Shown one piece after another: positions 51,058 to 59,758 of a stretch of DNA of 64,000 nt (the stretch's first letter is position 1; each line of letters begins with the position of its first letter). A program made the translations under genes and the position numbers. Source of the stretch: Nitrosomonadales bacterium (GTDB lineage: Bacteria; Pseudomonadota; Gammaproteobacteria; Burkholderiales; Gallionellaceae); NCBI GenBank assembly GCA_016721605.1, contig JADKHS010000016.1, positions 8,443 to 72,442 on the forward strand, in the 5' to 3' direction. The notes below the pieces were generated by a model, which worked only from the letters and a program-made list of their open reading frames with translations, did no database searches and was not told the DNA's origin.

Positions 51058-51912
51058 ATGGACATAGATCAGATTAGAACTTTTTTGGGTGTGGTCGCCA
51101 ATAATAGCTTCCTTGAAACGGCCAATAGATTGCATGTTACCCAATCAACTGTCAGCACACGCATACAAAGATTGGAAGCCTATCTTGGCGTTACCCTCTT
51201 TGTGCGTAATCGTTCCGGTGCAACGTTAACACTCGCAGGACAACGTTTCTTTCGTCATGCGAAATCCTTTTTATTAACACTGGAACAAGCGCGGCATGAT
51301 ATTAGACTGCCTAGCCGTTTCCACGCCAGTATTACTGTGGGAGCTCGGATCGCCTTGTGGGAAGAATTGTTACCCCGATGGGTTGGCGCAATGCGTGTTC
51401 TGGTGCCGGATATTTCTATTCGTAGTGAAATTGGCTTTGAAGAAGATTTAATTCGTGGGCTCATTGAAGGCAGAATGGATGTGAGCATGATGTACACGCC
51501 ACAACAAAACCCTGGCCTTCAGATTGAGTATTTATTTGATGAAACACTGGCGCTAGTGACCACCGATCCGGATAAACCCTGGCCAAATGAAGATTATATT
51601 TATGTAGATTGGGGACCGATATTTTACGAGTGGCATAATAATTATTACCCTGATATGGAACGCCCTCCCCAGGTTGTAAATATCGGCTGGCTTGGAGTAC
51701 AGCTAATCATAAGCAATGGCGGATCATGTTTTCTTCCTACGCGTATAGCTGAACCTTTAATCCAGGCTAAAAAACTGTTTGTTGTACCTGGCAGTACGCA
51801 GTTTAAATTACCAGCTTATATGATGTTTCCACGAGATAGTGATTCCCCTGTTTTACAACAGGTGCTGGAAAGCTTACGTTCATTGGCTGTTATTGAGCGA
51901 CAAAAAACGTAA
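51058..51912 (+). CDS. LysR-family transcriptional regulator
   Basis: The 284-residue protein starts best at 51058 (MDIDQIRTFLGVVANNSFLE), because the helix-turn-helix (ETANRLHVTQSTVSTRIQRLEAYLG) begins here as in other LysR proteins. The earlier start at 50992 adds 22 residues. The rest is a type 2 periplasmic-binding-like effector domain. It is divergent from the RND efflux operon across about 180 bases. That interval includes a palindrome ATATCGATAT at 51032-51041, so it probably regulates the pump. The inducer is unknown. Confidence 0.92.
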   Translation: MDIDQIRTFLGVVANNSFLETANRLHVTQSTVSTRIQRLEAYLGVTLFVRNRSGATLTLAGQRFFRHAKSFLLTLEQARHDIRLPSRFHASITVGARIALWEELLPRWVGAMRVLVPDISIRSEIGFEEDLIRGLIEGRMDVSMMYTPQQNPGLQIEYLFDETLALVTTDPDKPWPNEDYIYVDWGPIFYEWHNNYYPDMERPPQVVNIGWLGVQLIISNGGSCFLPTRIAEPLIQAKKLFVVPGSTQFKLPAYMMFPRDSDSPVLQQVLESLRSLAVIERQKT

Positions 51913-51985
51913 GAATTAAATTTATATAGCCATACCGATTTAAATTTGATTAACATGATGTTTCTGCAATAGAAACAACCATAAT

Positions 51986-52474
51986 ATGCCTAATAAAATA
52001 TTGATCCGCCTAGCTGAAATGCATGATGCTTTAGCTATAACCGAATTTAATCGGGCTATGGCTCTTGAAACAGAACAGAAAGAATTAATTCCGGAAGTAA
52101 TATCAAGGGGCGTCGATAAACTTTTAAACAATCCTGACCTTGGTTTTTATGTAGTTGCTGAGCGCGACAATGAAGTTATTGGATCACTAATGGTAACTCC
52201 GGAATGGAGCGATTGGCGAAATGGTCTGTTTTGGTGGATTCAAAGTGTCTACATCAAGCCGAATGAGCGCCGCAAGGGAATTTATACCAAGCTTTATAAT
52301 TTTATTCGGGAGTCTGCGAATAATAATCCAAGTATTTGCGGGTTTCGCCTGTACGTGGAAAAGACCAATATTTTTGCCAAAAATACATATGAAGCTCTTA
52401 ACATGATAGAAACAGATTACCGGATATACGAAGAATTAAAACCAGACACTCGTTTCTGTATGGACGCGATATAA
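51986..52474 (+). CDS. GNAT family N-acetyltransferase
   Basis: The 162-residue protein has the GNAT core: IRLAEMHDALAITEFNRAMA at the start, GFYVVAERDNEVIGSLMVT, the acetyl-CoA loop VYIKPNERRKGIYTKL, and GFRLYVEKTN near the end. The Q/R-x-x-G-x-A loop is present as RRKGIY. Substrate unknown; such enzymes modify amines of small molecules or proteins. It stands alone downstream of the LysR gene with 73 bases between them. Confidence 0.88.
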   Translation: MPNKILIRLAEMHDALAITEFNRAMALETEQKELIPEVISRGVDKLLNNPDLGFYVVAERDNEVIGSLMVTPEWSDWRNGLFWWIQSVYIKPNERRKGIYTKLYNFIRESANNNPSICGFRLYVEKTNIFAKNTYEALNMIETDYRIYEELKPDTRFCMDAI

Positions 52475-52835
52475 AAAATCATCCCCATATTCCGCGCCAT
52501 GAATACCCTGCTGGGCAACTAACTTTTGTAAATATGGAACCGCTACCTGTCCAAGGTTCAGTACCGCTTTACCATCGCTTCTTCAAGCTTGGCACCATCC
52601 TCAAACACCTCGTTCGTGCTGCGGCGATTACAGCCCCATATGTGCCTTGAGGCTAACATTCGGACGGCTGAGGTGTATAACTTTTCAGATGAAATCACGC
52701 TTTCTGATTGATTTTATTTCAGTCACCCCAAAGCTGATTTAACACGGCCTTTGAACATCTGAAAAAAATCAGCTTGGTGGCTTTCAAAGAACCGTTAAGT
52801 GTATTGCAGCATATTGTAGAGACTAGCAGGGAATT
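52475..52835. other. Gene-free stretch at the edge of the accessory region
   Basis: No supported gene. A ten-base inverted repeat (AAGCTGATTT at 52731-52740 and AAATCAGCTT at 52766-52775) could form a hairpin downstream of ubiJ but has no T tract. In many relatives ubiB follows ubiJ; here it does not, so this is a likely rearrangement breakpoint. Confidence 0.45.
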
Positions 52836-53408
52836 TCAGGAATTAGATAATCGATTGATGCGTTGCTCCAACCGCGCTACGTCGTCGCGCAACTTGTCCG
52901 TCTGCTGCACGAAGTCCGCAATATGAGTAGACTTGGCAAGCAGCGGGGATTCTTCCGTCCAATATTCTGCTAACGTTTGCGACAAGTTGAGCGCAGCGCC
53001 CTGTATATATTGCTGCCCAGCCTTGGCATATTGCACAATACGCTCGGCAGCGATATCGCCAGTCACCCGGCTTAAGTCTTCTGCTACATCCCAGTGCAGA
53101 TGACGACTGAGATAAAAAACTTCGGCGAGTAGCGTGGTATCACCGCAACTTTCAATTTGCGCAAAAGCCGCTTCATCATGCACTGCCAGACGCGGCAGCA
53201 ATGAAGGCGGGATGGTGCAATTTGCATCGACACTTGCATCGGCTGTGGCAGCACAAAGCGTGCCATCACTTTGAATAGTGTATGAAAAAACAAACGGCGC
53301 GATGGTAAAGCGCGCCGTCTTGCCTGCATGGACTACCAACCGCTGTAACGCCCAACCACTTTGAGTAAGCAAGTGGTTAAGGACAGAAGCAGTCGGCTGA
53401 AACGGCAT
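52836..53408 (-). CDS. ubiJ: Ubiquinone biosynthesis accessory factor UbiJ (SCP2 domain)
   Basis: The 190-residue protein has an SCP2-like lipid-binding N-terminal half and a C-terminal helical coiled coil (DFVQQTDKLRDDVARLEQRINRL), the organisation of UbiJ. UbiJ binds ubiquinone intermediates and helps the Ubi complex. It follows the Tim44-like gene by two bases and lies in the ubiE cluster, supporting the assignment. The usual next gene, ubiB, is not downstream. Confidence 0.88.
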   Translation of the reverse strand: MPFQPTASVLNHLLTQSGWALQRLVVHAGKTARFTIAPFVFSYTIQSDGTLCAATADASVDANCTIPPSLLPRLAVHDEAAFAQIESCGDTTLLAEVFYLSRHLHWDVAEDLSRVTGDIAAERIVQYAKAGQQYIQGAALNLSQTLAEYWTEESPLLAKSTHIADFVQQTDKLRDDVARLEQRINRLSNS

Positions 53409-53410
53409 GT

Positions 53411-54258
53411 TTACGCTACTTGCTGGATCCCGGATAACAACCAGACTGCCTTTTCATCGCGTAGGTTCTTTTGCACATGCCAAATTTCATCGAAGTTTTC
53501 CGGCATGCCGTTATTCTCGCTCAATTGGCCGCTCATACGTACACTAGCAATGGCATAGTCACCTTCATTGACCACCTCAACAATCTGAGTATTGATTGTC
53601 TGCACATCTGTTTTTTGCGGTGCATCGCCGCGTTCCTGTAACTGCAAAGAAATTTCGGCGAACATTTCGGGCGTAGTGTACTCACGAATGTCATTAAGAT
53701 CCTTACGGTCATTTGCAGCCTGCAGGCGGATAAATGAAGTTTTAGCGCTACGCAGGAAAGCTTCAGCCGGGAAATCTGCCGGAATGTTACTGCTGTTATT
53801 GGCTAAAGGTGCAGAAGTGGCAGCGCTACTGCCTGCAAATGGCTGCTGCCTCGATTCTGGCTGGTAGGATGATGCGCCGCTTCCTGCATATTGCATGGCA
53901 GGCTGCTGCGACGGGGATTTGCGAAACCGTGAAATCAAGAACATCACCAAACCTGCGGCCAGTAGCGCCATCAGAATACCGCCCATCGCGCCACCTAAAC
54001 CACCCATACCACCAGCGAACATTGCGCCCAAGCCTGCACCTATTGCCAAACCGGCCAACGGGCCAAGCCATTTATTACCTGCCGCAGGCGCTGCCGGGGC
54101 AGGTGCCGCACGGGCGGCGCCTTGGACGCTTGTTGCGGACTCATGGTGCGTTGCTGACCAATGCTGCCACCCCCACCCATACGCTTAGCTTCGGCGGTTA
54201 CAGATAGCATGGAGAAACTAGCTAGGGTAAGGGTTAACAACAACAGAAAACGTTTCAT
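53411..54258 (-). CDS. Tim44-like domain membrane protein (frameshifted)
   Basis: The product of about 282 residues has a signal peptide (MKRFLLLLTLTLASFSML, then AEAKRMGGGG) and an Ala/Pro-rich linker. Glycine-rich membrane segments (GLAIGAGLGAMFAGGMGGL and GILMALLAAGLVMFLISRF) precede a C-terminal Tim44 domain (FLRSAKTSFIRLQAANDRKD, ending FDEIWHVQKNLRDEKAVWLLSGIQQV). The frame slips in the GC-rich linker around 54110-54125. This gene commonly lies between ubiE and ubiJ in betaproteobacteria. Function is unknown. Confidence 0.83.
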
Positions 54259-54465
54259 GGGCTACCCTCATTTAATAGTTAACAACAAAAAAAAGCGAAT
54301 AAAGTATAACACTACATCCTTAGTACACTGCAAAACGCAAAGGTTCATTTTGCGAACCAGCTTGGCTATATCCTTAAAATATTTGGATATAAATCCTAAC
54401 TTCCTGAGGCAAATTGAATATTGAAAGTATTTGGAGTGCACCGCAGGCGTTTGGGAACATTCTGA

Positions 54466-55200
54466 TTAAATTTTATATCCCCTGTGCAGGGCCACAATTC
54501 CAGCATTAAGATTGAAATATTCAACACGGGAGAGTCCAGCTTCTTCCATCATACGCTTAAGCTCCTCCTGTGAAGGGTGCATGCGGATAGATTCCGCCAG
54601 GTAGCGATAACTGTCGGCATCCTTGGCGATCAACTCGCCCAGCTTCGGCAGCAGTTTGAACGAATAAGCATCATACAGCGGCTCCAGCGGCTTCCACACC
54701 TTAGAAAATTCCAGCACCAGCAAACGGCCACCAGGCTTAAGCACGCGCTGCATCTCACGTAACGCAGCATCCTTGTGAGTTACATTGCGCAGGCCGAAAG
54801 CAATGCTGACACAGTTGAAATAATTAGACGGAAAGGGCAAGTTTTCCGCATCACACTGTGCAACAGGTGTATTTACGCCATCATCAATCAAACGGTCACG
54901 GCCAACACGCAACATCGCTTTGTTAATGTCGGTGAGCCAAACTTGGCCACTATTGCCTACACATTTGGCAAACTGACGAGAAAGGTCACCAGACCCACCC
55001 GCCACATCCAGCACTCGCTCCCCCACTCGTACACCACTGACCTGAATGGCGAAGCGTTTCCAGAGCCGATGCAGACCAACTGACATAAGATCATTCATGA
55101 CATCATATTTGGTAGCGACGGATGTAAACACTTGGGCTACACGCTCGGCCTTTTCTGTTTCCGCGATAGTCGTGAAACCAAAATGAGTTGTCTTGTTCAT
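54466..55200 (-). CDS. ubiE: Ubiquinone/menaquinone C-methyltransferase UbiE
   Basis: This intact 244-residue SAM-dependent methyltransferase has the signatures YDVMNDLMSVGLHRLWKR and RVLDVAGGSGDL, then IAFGLRNVTHKDAALREM and RVLKPGGRLLVLEFSK, all typical of UbiE. It methylates 2-polyprenyl-6-methoxy-benzoquinol (and demethylmenaquinol) at carbon. Its start overlaps the stop of the DUF971 gene by four bases. About 200 bases follow before the Tim44-like gene. Confidence 0.96.
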   Translation of the reverse strand: MNKTTHFGFTTIAETEKAERVAQVFTSVATKYDVMNDLMSVGLHRLWKRFAIQVSGVRVGERVLDVAGGSGDLSRQFAKCVGNSGQVWLTDINKAMLRVGRDRLIDDGVNTPVAQCDAENLPFPSNYFNCVSIAFGLRNVTHKDAALREMQRVLKPGGRLLVLEFSKVWKPLEPLYDAYSFKLLPKLGELIAKDADSYRYLAESIRMHPSQEELKRMMEEAGLSRVEYFNLNAGIVALHRGYKI

Positions 55201-55592
55201 TTTATTTCCTCAGGCTTATCGAATACCTTTACGGGGGGATGTGGAACACGGCTCTCTCCCGCTTCTGCCAATTTGCTTAAATATTCGTGCCACAACGCAT
55301 CCTGATATTTCCCGAGTTCATTCAAATAATCCCAAGAATAAAGGCCGGTATTGTGGCCATCATCGAAAGTCAGTTTGATGGCGTAGCTGCCTACGGGCTG
55401 CACGTCAATCACGTTCACCTCTTGCTTGCCGACCTGCAGCACCTCCTGGCTCGGGCCGTGTCCGCGTACTGCGGCAGAAGGCGAATGCACGCGCAGAAAC
55501 TCATACGGCAAGCGGTAACGTGAGCCGTCATCGAAGGCAATTTCCAGCAGCTTCGATTGTTGATGCAGGGTAATTTCGGTAGGATTAAGCAT
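55197..55592 (-). CDS. DUF971 family protein (gamma-butyrobetaine hydroxylase-like N-terminal domain)
   Basis: The 131-residue protein has the small zinc-ribbon-like DUF971 fold: PTEITLHQQSKLLEIAFDDG, RYRLPYEFLRVHSPSAAVRGHG, VQPVGSYAIKLTFDDGHNTGLYSWDYL. The function is not firmly known. The gene is coupled to ubiE by an ATGA overlap, an arrangement conserved in betaproteobacteria. Confidence 0.9.
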   Translation of the reverse strand: MLNPTEITLHQQSKLLEIAFDDGSRYRLPYEFLRVHSPSAAVRGHGPSQEVLQVGKQEVNVIDVQPVGSYAIKLTFDDGHNTGLYSWDYLNELGKYQDALWHEYLSKLAEAGESRVPHPPVKVFDKPEEIK

Positions 55593-55701
55593 GGTTATTA
55601 AAGTTGTGTTCCATACCGTCCTGGTTTTTTCTCATAAAACTGTTGCTCAGAATTTTTTCCATTTGTAACTTTGAAACTTAGCGCGTTAAGCAACGCGGCC
55701 C

Positions 55702-56270
55702 TTAATCAAGGTATTCAAACACCTTGACTACACGCTCCACGCCACGCGAGCTGCTAGCGATGTCAGCGGCGGCTTCAGCTTCCTTGTGATAAACCAAACC
55801 CATCAGAAATACCGAACTATTTTCGGTAACTATTTTTACATGTTCAGGCTGAAATCCTCGGCTGTTATTAAGAAAACGCAACTTAATGTTGCTAGTAATA
55901 AGGGCATCATTACTGCGCCACGATAAATCAGTGAGGGAAGATACCTGTAGTTCGTTATTTACAGCCTTTACATTCGTCAAGCTTGTAACTATTTTTCAAT
56001 ATCAGTTTTAGCTTTTTCGTTGGGTACTTGGCTGGTAATGAGCACACGGCGATTAAAACTGGTGACATTCACATACACGGTATCTTTATATTGAATATTT
56101 ATTTGATTGAGTGCTTTGTTCTCGATGTTTTGGTCTTCGAGAATACTGCCGGCAGTACGGCGATCTGATGACATTATCGCACCCGCGCCAACACCCGCAG
56201 CGATTATCGGAAAGCATCCTTGCGTCGCGCTTAGCACGATTGCCAATAATAAATAAGTTAAATAACGCAT
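55702..56270 (-). CDS. dolP: BON-domain outer-membrane lipoprotein DolP/YraP-like (frameshifted)
   Basis: Two frames join into about 189 residues: a lipoprotein signal (YLLLAIVLSATQGCFP), a glycine-rich linker, then two BON domains (VYVNVTSFNRRVLITSQVPNE and VKIVTENSSVFLMGLVYHKE, ending RVVKVFEYLD). The break is in the A run of the coding strand (T run at 55992-55996); one more A gives KTDIEKIVTSLTNVKAV. DolP supports outer-membrane integrity and localises to division sites in E. coli. Neighbouring yraN and rsmI match the usual yraN-dolP-rsmI cluster. Confidence 0.88.
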
Positions 56271-56372
56271 GTTCCCCTCTCACTAATATGTCGTCGAAGT
56301 GCTGACAAATTCTGCTGATCAAAGTTACCAGTGCCAAAAATCCGCTACGATGAATCTGGATGTTACCCGAAA

Positions 56373-56717
56373 TCAAGCGGTAAAAGCATTCTTGACCCAT
56401 TCCAGTCGAGCGCTATCCAGCGTATCAAACAACAGTGCATCAAAACGGCAAGGTGGGGTTCGGCTCAGTGTGGCGAGGTAATGCTGAGCGGTGTGTATCA
56501 ATCGAGCCTGCTTGGCCGCATTAATGCTGGCCGCAGCACCGCCAAAATCGCCACGACTGCGCAAACGTACCTCGGCAAATACCAGCGTGTCACCATCTTG
56601 CAGAATCAGGTCAATTTCGCCATAACGGCAGCTATAGTTCCGTTGCAGCAACTTGAGGCCATGGCGTTGCAGAAATTGCGCCGCTAACTGTTCGGCCTGA
56701 GCCCCGCGTGTACTCAT
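56373..56717 (-). CDS. yraN: YraN/UPF0102 endonuclease-like protein
   Basis: From the ATG at 56717 the 114-residue product reads MSTRGAQAEQLAAQFLQRHG and RNYSCRYGEIDLILQDGDTLVFAEVRLRS. This is the Holliday-junction-resolvase-like core with the E-x-D...E-x-R catalytic pattern (usually EVK). Upstream in-frame codons do not resemble the family. It is divergent from rsmI, a standard proteobacterial arrangement. Confidence 0.92.
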   Translation of the reverse strand: MSTRGAQAEQLAAQFLQRHGLKLLQRNYSCRYGEIDLILQDGDTLVFAEVRLRSRGDFGGAAASINAAKQARLIHTAQHYLATLSRTPPCRFDALLFDTLDSARLEWVKNAFTA

Positions 56718-56940
56718 ACTTGCAGCGACACTGATTTCTGCATTAGGTGGAAGGTATCGACAGCGAGTGCATAAAAACGTTCCATTTCGGGCTTGAATGG
56801 TGGATTGGTATGCAAGCAAATCATCCCTGTCCCATTTCAAATATGGGATGGCTGAACTTGAGGCATTTTTTGGGAGTGGCACAGCCTCCCACGCTCACGT
56901 ATAGTACGGCGGCTAACAAGCAACAATACGAGGAAATGCA

Positions 56941-57810
56941 GTGCATAGCGGGCAAAAACAAAAATTAGAATGCGCATTATATGTGGTTGCCACCCCAATT
57001 GGGAATTTGCGGGATATCAGTTTACGTGCGCTGAATGTGCTGATATCTGCGGATACCATTGCCGCTGAAGACACGCGTAATACTGCGAATCTGCTGATGC
57101 ATTATTCCATTGCGGCAAATAGGTTAATGGCATTGCACCAACACAACGAACGAGCGGCGGCAGAAAAAGTGATCGCGCTGCTAGCCCGAAGTCAATCGGT
57201 TGCCCTGGTATCCGATGCAGGCACCCCGGCGATAAGCGATCCCGGTGCGATATTAGTGGCAGAAGTGCGCGCCGCAGGTTACCGCGTGATCCCCATCCCT
57301 GGAGCAAACGCCGCATTAGCGGCCCTGTCCGCCGCCGGCCTGCCCGCACCGCACTTCCTGTTTTATGGGTTTCTGCCCAATAAATCAGCTGCACGTTGCC
57401 GCGCGTTACAAGAACTGATCGCCTTACCCTATACCCTTATATTTTATGAAGCCCCGCATCGCATACTGGAATGCGTGACCGACCTGCAAAGCGTTTTCGG
57501 CGGTGACCGGCAAATTGTATTTGCGCGCGAAATCACCAAGCTTTTCGAGAGCATTCATCAATGCTCCCTCGCCGAGGCGCTGGTTTGGCTGAATGGTGAT
57601 ACTAACCGTCAACGGGGCGAATTCGTATTGCTGGTTTCCGGCGCCGCAACAGCGCAACAGGAAGGATTGGATGCAGAAACTGAACATGTATTGGCCGCGC
57701 TATTGCACGAATTACCGCTCAAACAGGCGGTTCAGCTCGCTGTGCGTATCACTGGCGCAGGGCGTAACGAACTATATCAACGCGCGCTCTCACTCAAATC
57801 CTTAGATTAA
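56941..57810 (+). CDS. rsmI: 16S rRNA (cytidine(1402)-2'-O)-methyltransferase RsmI
   Basis: The 289-residue protein starts at a GTG (56941) behind AGGAAA. It has the tetrapyrrole-methylase fold motifs LYVVATPIGNLRDISLRA, AAEDTRN, VALVSDAGTPAISDPG and FYEAPHRI, then GGDRQIVFAREITKLFE. RsmI methylates the ribose of C1402 in 16S rRNA with RsmH. The frame is intact. Confidence 0.96.
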   Translation: MHSGQKQKLECALYVVATPIGNLRDISLRALNVLISADTIAAEDTRNTANLLMHYSIAANRLMALHQHNERAAAEKVIALLARSQSVALVSDAGTPAISDPGAILVAEVRAAGYRVIPIPGANAALAALSAAGLPAPHFLFYGFLPNKSAARCRALQELIALPYTLIFYEAPHRILECVTDLQSVFGGDRQIVFAREITKLFESIHQCSLAEALVWLNGDTNRQRGEFVLLVSGAATAQQEGLDAETEHVLAALLHELPLKQAVQLAVRITGAGRNELYQRALSLKSLD

Positions 57811-57853
57811 TTCAAAGCCCACCCCATTTTTACATTCGGATAAAATATTTGTC

Positions 57854-58886
57854 ATGGAACTAAAACTAACCCGCCCTGATGACTGGCACCTGCATTTGCG
57901 CGATGGTGCGTTAATGCATTCCGTGTTGCCCGACACCGCACGCCAATTCGCCCGCGCCATCATCATGCCCAACCTCCGTCCACCGGTTACAACCACCGAA
58001 CAGGCGCAGGCCTACCGCACGCGCATTCTCGCCGCGCTACCTGTGGGTTCGCATTTCCGAACCTCTGATGACTTTATATCTGACCGACAACACGACGGCG
58101 AAAGAAATTCGTACAGCAAAGCAAAGCGGCATCGTGCATGCAGTTAAATATTATCCTGCAGGCGCCACCACCAACTCCGACTCAGGTGTCACTGATATCC
58201 GCAAAACCTATCCCGCACTGGAAGAAATGCAGCGCTGTGGTATGCCGCTGCTTATGCATGGCGAAGTAACCGATACAGCGGTAGACGTGTTCGACCGTGA
58301 AGCAGTATTCATAGACCGCGTGCTGCAACCGCTGCTGCGCGACCTGCCCGATTTGCGTGTAGTATTCGAACATATCAGCACGATAGACGCCACAGAGTTT
58401 GTGAAAAACGCGCCCGATAATATCGCCGCCACCATCACCGCGCACCACCTGCTATACAACCGCAATGCCATGCTCATCGGCGGCATTCATCCGCACTATT
58501 ACTGCCTGCCAGTGTTGAAACGCGAAACACATCGTGAAACATTGCTTGCAGCGGCCACCAGCGGCAACAAAAAATTCTTCCTCGGCACAGACAGCGCCCC
58601 GCATGCACAACCTACCAAAGAATCCGCTTGCGGCTGCGCCGGCATTTACACCGCCCACACCGCCATCGAACTCTATGCAGAAGTTTTCGAGCAAGCCGGG
58701 GCACTAGATAAATTAGAAGGCTTTGCCAGTTTTTATGGCGCTGATTTTTATCATCTGCCACGTAACGCCCAGAGCGTTACCTTGCGCAAACAGGAATGGC
58801 AGGTGCCTGCAACCATTGGGTTTGGAGAACACCAACTAGTACCTTTGAGAGCGAATGAAATGGTGAAATGGAAGCTGGTGGGGTAA
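57854..58886 (+). CDS. pyrC: Dihydroorotase PyrC (frameshifted)
   Basis: The product of about 344 residues is class II dihydroorotase: metal-binding DDWHLHLRDGALMH at the start, the carboxylated lysine in AVKYYPAGATTNSDSG, the histidine in LLMHGEVTD, ITAHHLLYNRNAM, and the aspartate in LGTDSAPHAQPTK. A single extra C at 57-58 of the 58000 block (TTCC for TTC) splits the gene. Removing it gives SHFEPLMTLYLTDNT, the expected text. PyrC catalyses the third step of pyrimidine synthesis and is normally needed, so this is probably a sequencing error. Confidence 0.92.
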
Positions 58887-58918
58887 GAATATGCCCCGGA
58901 AGACGCCCTGATTGAAAA

Positions 58919-59701
58919 TCAAACTGCCAATCTTTCTTCAAAAAATCCGCTATTAATCAACTCCCCGGTTAACGCCTTGTAATCCGCCGCACCAGGACTT
59001 TGCGGGGCATAAGCGAAGACATCTTTACCATGCATGGGGCTGGTTGCAAGCGAAACATTTTCGCTAATACGCGTATTGCACACCAATGAACCGTAACGAT
59101 CCCGAAGTTTGTCGAAAATTTCATATGAAAGTTTACGCCGCGAATCAAAACGGGTCACCACGATGCGACGCTCGAATAAACGTTTAAGTTTAACCTCAAG
59201 CACATTAAGTGCCGAATCCAGAAGGTGTACGCCTTGCAATGAAAGAAAGTCCGCTGAAACCGGAATCAGCACTCGATCCGAAGCAAGCAAAGCATTAAGC
59301 GTGAGCACTCCCAACATGGGACAACAGTCAATCAGGATGGGCGCACCGGTGAGTGCCAGATCTTCACTCAGGCCTTTTTTCAACAGAGTGGCAGCTTTGG
59401 GATCGCTACCATAAAGCGCATCAATCTTGGACAATCCGGGTGAAGAGGAGACAATCTGCCAGCCCGCCGGAGTATCACGCAGAAGCTTGGCCAGCGGAGT
59501 ATTCATCCTAAAAAAAGCAGTCATGCCCACATCAGATAAAGTGGCATCCTTCAGCCCACAAGCCATACTTAAATGGCCTTGCGGATCGAGGTCAAGAACG
59601 ATGGGATGCCGCTGCCCCCTGGCCAGCGCAGCGGCAAGATTAAGGCAGGTGGTGGTTTTGCCCACCCCTCCCTTCTGATTGAATACAGCGATAACCGCCA
59701 T
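58919..59701 (-). CDS. Orphan ParA-family ATPase
   Basis: The intact 260-residue protein has the deviant Walker A KGGVGKTT at residues 10-17 with signature lysine K10, plus VLDLDPQGHLSMACG and ILIDCCPMLGVLTLNALLASD. No parB gene adjoins, so it is probably not the chromosome-partitioning ParA; it may position another cell component. It stands between pyrC and glmS on the minus strand. Confidence 0.9.
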   Translation of the reverse strand: MAVIAVFNQKGGVGKTTTCLNLAAALARGQRHPIVLDLDPQGHLSMACGLKDATLSDVGMTAFFRMNTPLAKLLRDTPAGWQIVSSSPGLSKIDALYGSDPKAATLLKKGLSEDLALTGAPILIDCCPMLGVLTLNALLASDRVLIPVSADFLSLQGVHLLDSALNVLEVKLKRLFERRIVVTRFDSRRKLSYEIFDKLRDRYGSLVCNTRISENVSLATSPMHGKDVFAYAPQSPGAADYKALTGELINSGFFEERLAV

Positions 59702-59758
59702 TCTGGAACAACCCCATGGTAATGGACGGATGTGAAATAAGCATAACTCGCTGACTCA

